From contig CM037833.1 in the NCBI GenBank assembly GCA_021234535.1, forward strand, positions 22,476,738 to 22,540,737: DNA of 64,000 nt, read 5' to 3'. Positions 25,985 to 40,096 of the stretch are shown here, in pieces. Each line of letters begins with the position of its first letter. Within the stretch, counting starts at the first letter, position 1. Made by a program: the position numbers and the translations under genes. Source of the DNA: Stichopus chloronotus (Eukaryota; Echinodermata; Holothuroidea; Aspidochirotida; Stichopodidae). Below the pieces are notes generated by a model, which saw only the letters and a list, made by a program, of their open reading frames with translations, was not told the origin of the DNA and ran no database searches.

Positions 25985-28784
25985 AAACCTATATGACACA
26001 CGCAGGACTCTCAATTATTATGAACATATTCACCCATTCTTCAAAGATTGGTGGAGCTACCAAACATTCAGGGGGGTTGGTCGAACCTCTGACCAAACAA
26101 AATGGAATACCCGCTCCCCTTTCAGCTTCTCGTAAAATTACTCCGTTTTTACATTTTACCCAGTAAAGTTACCTTTATTAGCAATACATATGCTGTGATT
26201 AAGGCTTGCTATTTTTTTTGTAAATTTACCTACAAGTAAGTCTCTGAAATACTCGTCCAGTCTCTTGACCACCTGCAAACAACCCTTGTGACTCCACTGG
26301 TACAACGGAGAAAAAGGGAAGAATCTAAGAGTATCCTCAGACCAATCTCCTGATATTTTTCAAGTTCGTGAAATGTAAATGAGAGGATGCATAACACATT
26401 ATGATATTTGCATCATTTCAACCCTTGTGATATCCATAAGCATCTCTCATAGATTGAGAAATTGCAGACATTAATTGGATTCCTATTTTACGACTGAGGA
26501 CATGGAGCTTAGAACACCCGATAAGTCCCGTTTCCGGTCATCTAGGAAGTTTGTAAAGCCAAAGCTTTTCTTCTTTCATTCTTCCTAACATCCTATTTTG
26601 GCACTGGGCTTAGATAGCCCTGACTTCACTTACCCTCCTATATCCTTTCTGTCCCCTATTTGTCCCTTTTTGTCCCCTTTTTTGTCCTTTTTTTTGCCCA
26701 CCCTCCTTTATGTAGGTTGAAAAGCATTGATTAGCAAGAGAACACTCTGAGTATCTGAGTATAATGCAGGACCTCTAAAAAGGCTATTTCATCATGACCG
26801 AAGCTGCTAGATCCGTCTCGTATTTGAATCAACTTGTAAGAAAACCCAGGGTGGTGATATAATGATGTAGCTGCAATACTTATGTAAAGTGTATAAGTAT
26901 ATATATGTTTATGACTCCCAGTTATGCACATAGACACGTACTGATATTTTATGCTTTTATTACATTTTATGCTAATATCCTGCTGATAAAAGTTCTAACA
27001 TTACTAACGTAACACATTTAAATGTGAAAGAAACTCAGGGTGTTTCTGATGAGGGTTAGACTCAGGGTGTTTGATGATGAGTTCTAGGCTATTATACACG
27101 TACAGACTTATTTTATGAGCCTCAGTAATATCATGCATTTTAGCAATATAATCATGGAGAGGTATTTACTTTTGTTTCTATTGAACTGATTTTATTAACG
27201 TTAACCTTCGGATTCGGTAATAACACGTCCAGGGTAGTTTGATAAGGATATTTTTCCCATTACACCCTGGAGGAGACTATATGGCAACTCGATAAGAACA
27301 TCGAAGTTATGCCCAGATTGTGGAAGAGACGCATTATGAGTACGTGTTGCTGCGTCGGTCACATACGATGTGCGTAATAGACTTTTAAGCGTATTTGAAT
27401 CGTGTAGATGTGGTGAATTTATGAAAAACTGAGGACAACCTACACTAGTCATTCAAAGTATATAGGAAAGAGCAAGGGTCTGTTTATATTAGTAGGTACC
27501 ATTCATTTAACTCACATCACTCTTCTGTGGTGTAATTCATTTCAGCTCAAAGAGAAATACGAATAAGGAAGATGAGAGCAATTAGACATCATAGGGTCGG
27601 TCAGCGAGGGCAATTGGTGGACTTAACGTGTAATTCCATTCAGGAAACGATCGTTACAATACAAAATCATTTCGTCTTTGTTATTGCATGATATTCCCAA
27701 CGAGATCATAGAGACAAAAAAATATTACCAGGGGAAACGAAATCTAAGTAAATCTGGATTAAGTGATTTGAGGGTATAATATGAAAGCGGATATACGATC
27801 CCCCATTAGCGTGTGTAAATGATCACCCAAGAATAGATGTGTAAAAAATATTTACACATCTTATTGTTAAAGGAATTCTACACCAACAAGAGAACTGTAA
27901 TAGCTAAACATGACGACTTTGCGTTATAAACGACATAAACGATAACGTTTTCGTAGTCGTGAAATAACCCTTGGGAAATGTACGTTTAGTGAAAGTCTGA
28001 AAAATGTATGAAAAGTGCTGATTCTCTCTTTTGCACTTCTCGCGTTCCTAGCAAGGGTTATGGCAAGGAAAGGCTCTTCCGTTGAAGGATTATGAAAAAC
28101 TTCATTCAGTAAAATACTTTTCCTTGTAGGAACACTGACAGTAGACCGATCGACATTTTGGAGCACAATATAAAGGATAATTTAACAATACATTTGGAAC
28201 CGGTTTCTCCAACCACAAATTGTACATGTCAGTAGGTAAATGACATAAGGACTGTTGTAGGAAAAGACGGGGGGGGGGGGGAGGTAATTCTTTCGTTGGT
28301 ACCAAGGGGTGGAGACAGCGTTAGTGATGATGTCTTTACCCCTGACATTCACTGTCATTTTTGACCTATACTAGGTAGCCATAGATGCAATATGGTGCAT
28401 TATCATTTGGCGTCTTTGAAGTCATAAAATGTGTCAGATTGAGATTTGAAAAATTCCAACTCGTATAATATTTTTCCGACTATCATCTCTTCTTCATTTT
28501 AATATGAAAAAATCCATACGGTATTTCAAATTTACTGAGAAAGTTTTCAATTACCATTCAATCTTAGACAAAATTTGGTGCAATATTTGGCATCTGTTTA
28601 CGCCATTGCATGAGCTACTAGTAGACTGAGATATGTACAATTCCAACTGGTATTTTAGATTTTCCGAATATCGTCGCTTTGACAGATACTTTTTGTGAGG
28701 GGGGGAGGGTGAGACACTCCCACACATCCCGGTCGCGACCCCCTGAATACATTATATGTACATACCAGTGTTGTAGTCAAGACC

Positions 28785-28900
28785 AGCATATTCAGGACCA
28801 AGACCGAAACCAAAGATTGTCGAAACCAAGACCGAGACCAGAAGCGGAAATTTGAGACCAACACCAACAAGGTGCCAGACCGAGGCCAAGACAGAGACCG
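28785..28900 (+). repeat. GACCRA-type simple array
   Basis: Imperfect hexamer array (ACCAAGACCGAAACC, CCAAGACCGAGACCAG and variants). The long minus-strand open frame here is produced by the repeat and is not a gene. Confidence 0.7.
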
Positions 28901-30558
28901 AATGTACATTGTACATTGCATGTACATGGGAGTCAGTCCATGGTCAGGGTGGAGGAGGACAGACTTTAAGAACATTACAGTAACAATGACTGTAGTCCAG
29001 ATTACTGAAGAAGGACAAAGGACTTTTATATATGTATGAATATCACAGGCAGGCCCGTTTTCAACGTAACAGATTTCACTCAACCATGCGCGTTGGCATA
29101 GTCTAGAGATTGGTGGACAAGTGTTGCCAAATGTGAATGGTAGGACATATCAGGTCCTGAACTTTCAGCAGGGAAAAGTGATCTTGCGCTAGTGGGAAGC
29201 ACGCCGTGTAATGCAAACCATTAGTTAATGCAAAGCGTGCAAGAACATTGCTGGCTTTACAAAGTCCCAAGTTGACGGGAAATGGCATTTTAGGAAGTTC
29301 CTCGGTTTCCTTAGATGCATGCATGCAAATTGTCATTAGTTCCCATTTTGCGAAACACAAATTAATGTTGACTATGTAGCTGTTTAAGCTATTAGCAAAT
29401 TCAGTCTCGTCACTAACATCATAACTGCCTTTCTTACATGTAGCAGTATATGTGGCATCTTTAGGATTTTCTTGTAACTCGTAATTAATATCAAACCATG
29501 TTTTCTTTTTATCATTCTGACACCTATTAAATTAAAATTGAAAATAGGTCCGCTTCAAAAAAAGCAATGAATGATATGGCTCTCACTTTAGAGATGGTTG
29601 CTGGGAGAAGGACTCATAAGATAAGAACATAGAAATTTATGTTTCTTTCTGATTGATATTAGAATATCTTGAGTAATCCACGAGTACTGACTCATAATTA
29701 TGTTTCCTCCTGTTACGTGTACACTTTGCAAGAAACCAATTGTTACATATTAAATTAAGGTGATCGACGAATGTGTTAAAGTTCAAATCCACCAATCTTG
29801 GTTCGAAAAGTATATCACAATTTTCATTTCTCATGTTGGTTGAGAAGTTGTGAATATTCCGCTAACTGTAGTCTCAGAAATGATGGCTCAATCAGTAACC
29901 ATAATACCAGACAAAATGTTGCCATGACTGAAAGACTGCTGAATTACTTCTATTTTTTTAGAAGCAACTGGAGCGAGGATAGACTGTGTAGTTGGCTCAA
30001 CTAAAGACACTTCTTTACTTTATTCTGCAACTGTAGCTTAGTGTCTTTAACTGAGCAACAGTAGTGAAGCCAATGAATCCTAAAACAACTACCTCGATCA
30101 AGGAAATGCTTTGAGACTTTCCTATAAATTTGATCTATCACCAAATAGGTGATCAAAATGGTGCTGTGACCCAAGCATAGCAGTAAATCATTAGCAATGA
30201 GCAAACCAGTCATGTTGGTGCTACGTCAAGACCGATTAATTCTTAGCAGGATTAGTTTAACAAGAACGTTGAAACTGGACACATGGATGAATCAGACACC
30301 GAACCATGTTCAAAATGAACAGAAGTATCACATAAACAATAAACAAAGTCCCGTGAGGTATCAGACGCTCCGTCTGAAGTTAGACTAAGTTCCACTCAGT
30401 GCCGAGAAGCTTAATAGGAAAAAGGACTTTGTCTATCGTTCAAGCTCATTACATTTGTGGGTTATGAATATGAGGTATACATATTCCAAACACAGTTCTC
30501 ATAACATAGAAAAAAATATATATTTTGATTAAGTGTCACTTAGCATTTCCTCTTTCAG

Positions 30559-30692
30559 ATTGACGAAAACACCACAAAGGCATATCTCTGATGTTTCGAC
30601 GTTTGCAATGGCATGTGGCGGACAAACTAAAAATATTACCTATACCAGCAATGCTCTCAGCACACGTTTCCAAAGGAGACCAGCTTGGTATA
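30559..30692 (+). CDS. Gene 2 exon A, shared N-terminal exon of unknown family
   Basis: TCCTCTTTCAG precedes 1 nt, 44 codons and 1 nt, and a GTAAGT donor follows. Phases (2 in, 1 out) equal those of gene 1 exon 5733-5875, and the peptide aligns with it around AMACGGQTKNITYT and the terminal AWY. The other two frames close quickly. There is an in-frame stop upstream of the acceptor and no start codon, so earlier exons must exist. No family was recognised. Confidence 0.68.
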
Positions 30693-32274
30693 GTAAGTAT
30701 ATATGTTGACATCATCCCCTTACTATCTACTTTTCTTCCAGTTGTACCAACATCTGACTCAGTTTCAAAAGTTTAGTGAAAAACGGCAACAAAGTATAAA
30801 AACTAAAAGATGTTAAATAGCTCTTAGCAAGAAGAGAACCCCCCACGCTTGAAAAATATCTTCGTACTTAGAAATATATATTAAAATAGAAAAAAAATTA
30901 AAAATAGAAAAGGCGCCTAAAACATGGAACGAAATGCAGAGATAGATCCATGGGATGGGGATCGGAATATGACCCCAAACTTCTAGAAACCGATGTCTCT
31001 ATTTTAACGGGCCACTTTTGGTAGACAAAACTTTTGGTAGACCAAACTGAAAAACGTTACCTTTACTGTTTTACCCATACACATCAATTTTCAGGGATGG
31101 AAGGATGGGTGTGGCAGTGCCTTAATGCGATTTCAATGTGTTTTGTAAGGCAACATTTGGCAATTATAATTCGCAGTTGTCCAGCATTACAGTATACATA
31201 TACGTGTAAGAAAAGTAAATCTTATTGAAAATTTGATATGATTTTTCACTAAAAAAAAAACTGTTAGAGAGTGTTTATTTCAAATAGCTAAGTGTGTAAT
31301 AAAATGCTGGAATACAACGCCGCATCTGAATGTGTCCATACGCTTTTCTGACTCATTCTCAAAAAGAATAAAAAACAAAACGATCGAAGCAAAATTTCAA
31401 AAGGGACATACTTCACATCCCGTCATTTCACCTTCTCCATACACGGCACTCTCTCATATGCACTGAAATATTCAAAAAACTTTTACCAACTGTGTCCCAG
31501 AGATATGCATCCCGACGAATTACAAATGCCTTGTTTAGTTCTACTGTGGAATGTATTACACATACTGCGAAAAATACCAAGGGATTCGACTAATTGGTTG
31601 TTATTTTCCAAGATATCTCAGAAGTGTAATCAAAAGTGGAAAACTCACCAGTATAATGAATGGGCTGACGGTATTTTTCCAGTCTCCAAAAGTTTCATCT
31701 TAGAGACGTTTATTTATACATTCATATTTGACCAATGTGTAGACTGATATCTATTCAGTAATTGGTGCAACTGGCCAAAACTTCAAACGTAATCTTTAGA
31801 TAGAATAGACTACACCAACAGCAAACAGTCCCTTTAGAAACAAAGAAAGGAAATTTCATGACTATCGGTGGCTTCGTGTTAATAACAAATTGTTCCGTGT
31901 CTGCTCATTTTTCAACCTTACTTCTATGGTAATAAGTATTTGAAATCTGTTCTTATTTGATTTAAATAGTCTATTCTTGTTTGATTTAGAAAAATATTGA
32001 AGATATTCATATTGCACGTTCTGAAGATTCTTGCATTAGATTGCTTGCTTAGATTGCAAAATTTTACTGACAGTTATTGGATTCTTTTCACTTCATTCCG
32101 TAGGTTGCGTGGGAAATGAATTGTAAGTTTTATGTCTAGTCTCATGTAAGACTTTTATACAATTTTCATGACATAAAGAATAATCTGGTTATTGGCCCCT
32201 TTGTATTTTGCAGCAGTCTTTCGTTTTGAATGCATTTTTGAATGGACAATGACAAAATTTTCAACTTTCTACAG

Positions 32275-32858
32275 AGCTGTCACCGAGATCAATATCAACA
32301 TTTTTGAGCAATTCCTATCGTGTCCACGGAAAACACAATGTGTTACATATACAACGAAGTGACAAGATAATCATTTTGTTAAGATTCAACAACACATTTA
32401 CGATATACAGAAAGAAAGACGAGGCTGTCGCTGTGCTAAAAAATGTAACCTTCAAGCAGCCAGACCCACCCGTGGTGTTCGAGATTTCCCAATTGGCCGA
32501 ATCTGTCGATGGGATCCAGATGGTCCTCATGTACGCTGTAGCCCTGAAAGATTGGACACATGACACAGAAATCAAATTCAATGAAGGTGACCTGGTCCTT
32601 ATCCTGGCAGACATCAGACAGGAAGAGTATGTTGGAATAACGGAACAAAAACAAGTGGGTGTGTTTCCGTCCGCTATTGTGAAGATAATAACAAACCCGA
32701 GACGACTGTTGATGGATGGTGTGACAATTAAAATGGAATGTGCTTATCTTAAAGATGCCATAGAACTCCATAAGGCTCATGCACGTTTGTTTACCTGGCA
32801 AACAAAGGAAGGTGTAGTTGTTCCTTTGAAAGAGTATAATGAAAGTGGTTTCGATGAG
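32275..32858 (+). CDS. Gene 2 exon B: SH3-containing exon
   Basis: The acceptor is TTTCTACAG|AG (phase 1) and the donor GAG|GTAAGT (phase 0); 194 codons plus a split one. Residues about 20-60 form a strand-rich segment (NVLHIQRSDKIIILLRF). The SH3 domain is at about 32532-32691: YAVALKDW, IKFNEGDLVLIL and VGVFPSAIV. The groove tryptophan pair is absent (EEYVG), as in gene 1. A conserved C-terminal extension ends FTWQTKEGVVVPLKEY. It aligns with gene 1 exon 6903-7501 over its whole length but has GAG where that copy has TGA. The layout, a beta-rich segment followed by an SH3 without the WW, loosely recalls the FERM-SH3 junction of MyTH4-FERM myosins, but I could not confirm that link. Confidence 0.88.
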
Positions 32859-33589
32859 GTAAGTTTCTAATGCTAACTCCTATAAAATTATATCTTAAAA
32901 TTCCCCACTACTCCTTAACAGCGACTAAAAGTGTTTGGATTTTCCTGCTAAGAGCAACATATTACAGAAACACGAAAGCTTCCAATTTCCAGGTGTATAT
33001 TTTGGTAAAGTGACATTTATATTCTCTTTTCAATTAACGGTTTGTGTTCGTAACCTCTGAAGAATACTTTTCTTTATTTCATTTAAGTCAATGAAATTGC
33101 ACAGAAAGCTCTTTACGAAGTATATCTGACAGTTTTTCGTATATGCGTTAATTGTTTTTTATCTAGGACACACTTGTCTCTTGAAGGGGCATTGTTAACA
33201 TTTATGAAAAGAAACTTTCCACATTTTCGTTTTATTTATAAGTATCTGTATTACCTGCCTTTACCATTCCCCAGGACTAAATGAAACTTCCTTGAACTGT
33301 AACCGGAAACAAGTAGCAAGTCAAGTAGGGACAATACCAAAGTTTCATGAATAACCAATTGAGCTCACAAAACTAATAGAAGATAGCTAAATTATTCATT
33401 CTCAAAGATCTTATGTAACTTACCACAATTGGACCATACACAAGATGGCAAGGGCATCAGAAGTGGTATGTTTTTCTGTTGCCTGCCAATACAGTTTGTA
33501 CCCAAATAGCTTTCAGTTCCATCATCTTGTAATCAAACAGTCTCTTTAGGATTTTTCAACATTGCTTTTCATTTTTTATGTATGGCTAG

Positions 33590-33649
33590 ATGTCAGTGCG
33601 TTATATGAATTACGGGGGCATCGGAAACTACTCTGAAGCTCCTTATGAG
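33590..33649 (+). CDS. Gene 2 mini-exon C (20 aa, Tyr-rich)
   Basis: The exon lies between ATGGCTAG and a GAG|GTAAGA donor, phase 0-0. The peptide has four tyrosines (VRYMNYGG, GNYSEAPYE). It takes the same place as gene 1 exon 8194-8259, right after the SH3 exon. The acceptor pyrimidine tract (TTGCTTTTCATTTTTTATG) is reasonable. It is a likely phosphotyrosine linker. Confidence 0.68.
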
Positions 33650-34857
33650 GTAAGAAAGCAACATAAGGCAGAAACCAAACTTTCTTGTATTACTAAATGA
33701 TGTAAGTTTGTAATGAAGTGATGAATTTCACAGCAATGAATGTTGAATTATGTTAATATTTTAGTCTAAAAAGGTCGATGTTTGACATGTTGATTGACAT
33801 TAGCATTGATTTAGTCAAAACGACTTTGAAAACTGACCTCATAACTAAATTGAACAGATGAAGTGAAGTATATGTAACTAATGAATAAATTAGAAGTGAT
33901 GTTAGCAACACTATGTGTAAAATTTCATATGTACTGGTTTAGAATGCTATTCTAGCATTTTGAAGGTTTGTGACAAAATCTGTACCATTGACGTTCTTCA
34001 GTGACCACTATAAATGCATTCACCCCCTTTCCACGAAAGTACACCACTTACTAGTACATGAAACACTGATTTCATTAAAGACCACACAAAGAAAACGAAA
34101 AGTAAGAGGGTAACTTAATCATTTCTTATCTAGCCTAATATAAAAAGGTCATGATGCCATATATTGCACGTAGAGATTATGATACTAATCGTGATGGCAC
34201 AGATCGATTACGTGGGTTGCATGGGTTTACCCAGGTTTATAACTGGCAGTCAATGCGAGGCATTCGTTTTTGTTCTTTTGCTTTTGTTTTTCCGGGATGT
34301 ACAATATACTGTTTTATCTTTTTGTACATGTAGATACCAGTGTAATGTAAACGGCCTTCTAGACAACTCAATGGAAGTTTCATATGACCTTTGACAAAAA
34401 CGTGAAACAGAACTGGGAATGTGGAAATCAAAATTACACAAATTCTGCTTTATTTCAGAAATATATTAGCGATTGTTTGGTACTACATAGTGCAATGTAT
34501 GATAAACTACGTTTTGTGGAGCTACATATTCCAGATGTGGACATTTGGAAAAAGAAAAACTTTACGATTGACATTGGAACTTATAGGGAATATTCGAAGA
34601 AAGTTCTTTTATGCTTTAAAATAGCTCTGAAAAGTAAATCACAAACTTGCAAGTCTATATCACTCGTTTCAATGTACGCGATGATATTTCATACATTGTG
34701 GCTAAATCGCAACGGTTACGGCTTCATGCAAAATAATTCCTTGAATGAACTGGCTTTAGTCTACTTTTTTGTCTATGATTTCTCAGTTATGTAGTTAAAA
34801 TGTAATGTTTCTTACATTTCGAACATGCAGTTGCTTTTATCTTACTATTCTCTTCAG

Positions 34858-34902
34858 GACCTTCCATTTGTGGAGAATTATTCATGTCCCGATAAGCCAT
34901 TG
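34858..34902 (+). CDS. Gene 2 mini-exon D (15 aa)
   Basis: TATTCTCTTCAG and the donor TTG|GTACGC enclose DLPFVENYSCPDKPL, phase 0-0. The length equals that of gene 1 exon 8553-8597, with partial identity at D1, N7, and the P/D residues near the end. Confidence 0.62.
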
Positions 34903-36397
34903 GTACGCTCTATTTTTAACTTTTCGTGCTAATAATGACCATACGTTATCTTTATGATATGTACTTTAATTGCTGACAGATGTTTCCTTGTTATCATTTT
35001 CCTCCTTCTGACTTAATCAGTTTTTTATGTATACACCATGTTAATCTTATAATACACGTTTTCTAATTACTAGTAAAGATATGGTCAGTTAATCAATCAG
35101 CGAAGAATGAAAACTGCATAATCTTATGACAAAAGTCAGCAATCGCTTATAAGCGAAGTTTAAAGTAACTTTATAGAAGGATTTGAGGGTAGAGGTAATA
35201 CCTTTAGGTGCTTTGTATTGGGAAAGTATATTCACCCTGCTCTGACATTGTTGTAGTGGTAATGCTCATTCCTACCTATCCTCTGTCACCCTGTCTCGCC
35301 CAATTCCTCTATCGAATCGTAAGATACCGTAAGTTACATTGGCTTACACAGTGCAAAACCAACGTGAGGTGACGAAGTTACACACACCGGTCTTCTGTGT
35401 TATCAGGTTTTACTTGTAAAGAGTAATCTAGCCTTTAGTTACGTGGTCGAAGGAAACCTGCGTAATTTCGATCGGCACGGTCTAAGTACCACAAGGACTC
35501 AACCCGCGTTATGTCAGCGTTGACGTTGTTCAGTGGGTTTAATGGTCGTAATGACCATCATGGGATGAATTCACCACTACAACGGCCATTCTATCTTTAC
35601 AGTCGTTTGCGACCTACCTGACTATCTGCGAACCATAAAGGTGCACCCCCCAATCGACAGAAGACATCTAACTATCAACAATTGGATCGAAACCGATTGT
35701 TTGAGAATCTTCTGGTATATACTTTGAGGGGATGCCGTTTATATTATCTTTAACCTTATCGTAATTATTCGCAACTATTTGATAGAAAAGAAATGAAACA
35801 AGTTTCCCCCCGCATGATCAGACAAGTTATGTGGCTGCTCTAGGTGTTCTCAACTAGTGGTTGTTCCTGTGTCTGTATAGTTCTCTGCCTCAATTCTGGA
35901 TTATGTAACCATGCTGAATCTAAGCTGTTGAAACTCATTACTAGAACAAAGGATAAGCTTTGTGCTTGTTAACAGCCTCATGGTCTTAGTTAATTTTTAT
36001 TGCTTCAAGGTTATTGTATTACACTCATTTAGCAAACAGTAACACCATTCAATTAGACAAATGTCTATGGTTTCGTATCAAGGCCAACAACATGTAGTTG
36101 GTATGTCTATCAGCAAAAGAATGTGTACTTGAAAAAAAGAGGAAGATTTTTTCAAGCACCACAATTCAACCTACTTCAGCATGGTAATGGCATCATAAAA
36201 GGCTATGGAGCAAACTACATGCGACTAAATAGTAAAATCAACGTCACTAAATACCAATTTGATATGTATTATTTAATTTTAAGTTGTTGCTTGTGTGAAG
36301 GCAGACTTAAGGAAAGTTATCATGCTTATTGATTCAGTATGCTATTCTAGCATTTTTACTAGTCTAAAAACAAATCTACATTAATTTTCCATTTTAG

Positions 36398-36478
36398 CCT
36401 CTTCCACCCCTTCCAGTGAGTAGACCACCAACTGTTTCAACAGAAAGTAAAGAGACCCAGTCAGAGATGGCAAAAAAG
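36398..36478 (+). CDS. Gene 2 mini-exon E (27 aa, proline-rich, duplicated module copy 1)
   Basis: TTTCCATTTTAG and the donor AAG|GTAATT, phase 0-0. It starts PLPPLPVSRPPTVSTE, a plausible SH3 ligand (P-x-x-P with a flanking R), and ends TQSEMAKK. Its outline [PI]-P-x-x-x-SR-x-x-x-V-[ST]-TE ... QS-[ED]-x-x-K recurs in exons 47669-47773 and 47923-48006, and the start of the following intron is also similar among the three. These are duplicated copies of one exon. Confidence 0.75.
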
Positions 36479-37826
36479 GTAATTTAAACAGAAACTCGTA
36501 TGTTCAATGATTTTTACTTTTGATTCTATTCAGTACGACTGCAGTACGTTGATATGAAGATGTCACTTTTGTTCTGAACAATTTAAACAGACAGACAAAT
36601 CCCAAGTCAATCCAAAATTTGACAATATCTACCAAAGTAATGTAATATAAAGTTTTGACAAGTTTCTACTATTTCTTCAAAAGGGCAAAACACAAAACTT
36701 GGCTTTTGGCATCAAAACCAATGCATCAGTTTCTGCAAAATTGACGTCGTTGTTAAAAAGTATTATCCCGTCAAAGTGATAAAGTAAAGAAAATTGACGC
36801 CTGAACGTGACAGGGGATCTCTTCATTGCATCAATTTTCTGCAATACAATGATTTGCGGATTTACCACAAAATATGTTCGGTAATTCGTAGCACACAAGG
36901 GACGGCGGGAAATGTCAAGTGTATTACAAAAGGAAAATCACCTTTAATGAAACGAGTAAAGCATGTAAGGAAATACTTTTATTTCGATAACAAGTTACCT
37001 TTAATAACCTCCCAAAGTGTGTTTACTGTAACAATAGAAAATAGAGAACGTAATGAATTTAAATAGGAAGATTTCCAGAGGTGAAAGTGCCGCAATGAAG
37101 GATTTTTTACAAGTTCGGCGCCTTAAAAGAACGAGCACTGACGAAGACCAAACTAGTAGCACTTGCTTATGCTGCATTCTACCAGGATGCATCTGTCATA
37201 CAAAGAGAGCATGAAGAGATGAAAGAGATACCCACAGAATAGAGAGAACTATTGAACATAAATTGGACCTACCTCCTGTGTTCATTTAGATTTTGATTAC
37301 TGAGCAAAACTACTTACTGGTATACAAGGACCCTGGTCAAACAGTAACTTTGTTGCAGCAACTGAAATCTGAAAATAAAATTTTAATGCAGAAATAGACT
37401 ACCAAATACAGAATCATTTGAAAGAAAGTTGAATTTATCTTGCTCTTTTCCTCATTTCACTTACTGTCAAAGAAATATTGTGCATTTTTTGTTGCATATG
37501 AAACTTCCGTAAAACTGATGTTGCTCTTTGAATGCGAGGAGATAACAAATATTGAAAGGTACACTTTGCTATTATTAAAAAAATCTTTCACTGAGCTACA
37601 CTTACAAAGCACAATACAGTATACGGATGCAGTACTATTGTAGGGTACTGTACTCTTCTTCACATGAATATGATAGTATGCTATTCTCCACGTTATTGTT
37701 ACAAGTGTGAAATGTTCTGATTTCTAAATTCTTATCCACACGTGATTTACGTAAAACAGGGTACCTGTACTTGGTTCATGCAGCACAAAATTTGGTCATG
37801 AACAAAATAATTTCATTCTGGTTCAG

Positions 37827-38448
37827 GTATTTAAAGTGATGACGTGCGTAGACAAAAAGTAAAAACATTGAAATCTCATCTCCAAAAAATTGGTAAGGCT
37901 TTTAATTACACCATTCAGACAATCTGGGAAAATAAATAGGTTTCAGTTGGTCAATTTTGCCATACGATTTCAAATTCTTCTAGCATAACGACAGAAAGTG
38001 TAGAATACATAATGCAGTAGTTGAAAGTTTTCATTCAAATCAACTGTGTGCTTCTTTGAACAAGCCAATGGGAAGTATGCTAGTATTGAATATCCAGTTA
38101 GTCAATCAGGATCACTGAAGCCGCGGGCAAGGTTGTGTTCAGTTCGTAGGTTATTTGTAGATACAGTGTTTCCTTTCACCAAGTTCTACAATTCCCGATA
38201 CCTACCAAGGAGCGACGAGTTGAGTAGTATGTTTTTGATGCAGTAATGAGACCTGTACTGTTGCATATTCATTATGTAGGCGGTTAGAGTAAGAACCGTT
38301 TATTTTCAAATATGATTTCTGTTTTTTACTGTTTTTTGCCAATTCCGTTGCTTTTCGAGATAGTTACATTTAAAAATAAAGAAAAAGTTAAGATCAAGCA
38401 TAATCTTATCTTTTTGGTTTTTCAGTACACACACAATCACTTTAAGTT
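37827..38448 (+). repeat. Duplicated intron block, copy 1, with dead exon start
   Basis: About 600 bp similar to 50484-51100. Shared runs include AACAAGCCAATGGGAAGTAT, AGTATTGAATAT, TTGAGTAGTATGTTTTT and GACCTGT.CTGTTGCATAT. The block ends with an acceptor (TTTTTCAG at 38425) and TACACAC.CAATCACTTTAAG, the start of exon I, but here the frame closes after ten codons. Confidence 0.75.
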
Positions 38449-38665
38449 CCATTATTGAAAAACCTACTGCATGTTTTGAACACTAATACTGCACCAATTC
38501 TGTGAATGAGTTACCCCACCCCTCCGCCTTACCACTGAATGTCCTAGTTGACTCGGTCAACTTGATCAATCCAAAATGGATTATTGACAAACAGCAACCT
38601 GACTCACTTACTTTATGTCATTAAACCTCACAAAATTGTATGGTGTACCATATCTGTGTCTGAAG

Positions 38666-38725
38666 GGTGAATCAATAAACATGTTATTTTGAAACGGTGA
38701 ATCAATAAACATGTTATTTTGAAAC
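38666..38725 (+). repeat. Perfect 30-bp tandem duplication
   Basis: GGTGAATCAATAAACATGTT plus ten bases occurs twice back to back with no difference, so the duplication is very recent or under repeat slippage. Confidence 0.9.
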
Positions 38726-40014
38726 ACTTGTATACAATTCCTCACTGTGTCTGGTGTGAGTTTCTGGGGCTAGTGGGAGAGGTTTCCAATAAAAAGTGCA
38801 TAGCACAAGTTTGTATTTACCAAATGAAGGCACACGTTGGTTTTAACAGCTCGAAAACTTTTTAATGATCTCCACTGTCTCTGCCACCTGTATATGGATG
38901 CGTAGTAGCCATATCAACTTACGCTAGTACAGCAACGTTGTATGCAGTACTTTACAGTGGGTTACTGATGTTCTAACTTTTTTCATCCTTCCGGTCCACT
39001 AATTTTGTCCATCGCCGTCGTTCCCCCCCCCCCTTTTCAGACTTCTATTAAGACCTTTGTGTACAGTATGAAAGGTGGTAGCTAGGCAAACACATGCACT
39101 AATTCCATTTTAAAATTAATCCGGCAATCTTGTTTTTCAAAGAGCCCATTTTCTTGGGAGTAACTTGTGGAGTCTCTGAATGCGCAGTTTCTCATGATGT
39201 ACTTGTCTGATCTATTAAAGCAAGAAAGTAACAGTAAATCTTCGAAAAATGCATCCCCCTTTGCCCAGGCAACTGAAAGGTCAATAACTGTACCCTTGAC
39301 AGTTTTTAATTCATGGCACTGTCTTGTTTACATCGTCGACACAATTGACTGTCTATTTGTAGGTTAATAGGGTCTAACTTCAAACACAATTAAATCAAAC
39401 GCCTCTTACATAAATATTAAAATTTATAGCTCAAATTGAGGATGATCATAAAAGTTGTTAATAGGGCACTGATACAGTAAATGTACTGTAAATCATCGAC
39501 AATACATAACGTTACTAGTTAGTAACGAGGAACGACAGGGAAGCAATTGTTTCTCCCTGTCGCAAGAATGAATTATCAAACTATCTGATAATCAACACTT
39601 TCATCATTAGATAACTAATTTAAAAATAGCCAATAACAAATTAGTGACAGGAAGTAACCAGTTACATTAAGCAAACAGAGAAATGCCATGCGTTTTGCTA
39701 CAACCGTAGTACACACATTCGGTCCTGCTTGGCGTAGATTATATAAAGCCATCTTCCGCACAGATTTGTTTGTCTTACTCTGTCCCGGTATCCCTTGCGC
39801 GCCATGAACCACCGACGGAACTTGCTTATTTATGCATTCGTTTTGTTCCGTTTCACGTCAAAACATAATTCTTCTAAATTTCTGAGCATATTCTTGGAGA
39901 AAAGACAACAATTAAGCTAAAGTCAAACAGTAAAATAATCGAACAAAATAATCGTTACAAAAAATTTTCTTTGTTTTTCCAATGTCATATTTTATGGCAA
40001 ATGTCGTTTTGTAG

Positions 40015-40086
40015 ATAACCCAGCCAATCGAAGAAGATGATGAAAGAAGCGAGAACGTTGAGCAGGAATTGTATTTCTATTTAGAG
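40015..40086 (+). CDS. Gene 2 mini-exon F (24 aa, acidic and Tyr-rich)
   Basis: GTCGTTTTGTAG and the donor GAG|GTAATA, phase 0-0. The peptide is strongly acidic (EEDDERSENVEQE) and ends LYFYLE. A CTGT/CTAT microsatellite starts 10 nt into the intron and a LINE relic lies about 170 bp further on. Confidence 0.68.
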
Positions 40087-40096
40087 GTAATATTTA

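Larger units (their letters stand above)
24593..30558. other. Spacer upstream of gene 2
   Basis: The first exon(s) of gene 2 with a phase-2 donor are expected here or further left but were not identified. Holds repeat R1 copy 2, the GACCRA array, a G run at 28269 and a T-rich TGTCCCTTTTT tract near 26650. A 119-codon minus-strand frame at 25190-25549 is unexplained. Confidence 0.5.

Noticed and set aside
28655..29083. 142-codon minus-strand open frame
   Set aside because: It is generated by the GACCRA simple repeat and has no protein-like features outside it.
34384..34794. 136-codon plus-strand open frame inside a gene 2 intron
   Set aside because: Lies between exons C and D, has no acceptor/donor in a suitable phase and no recognised motif.
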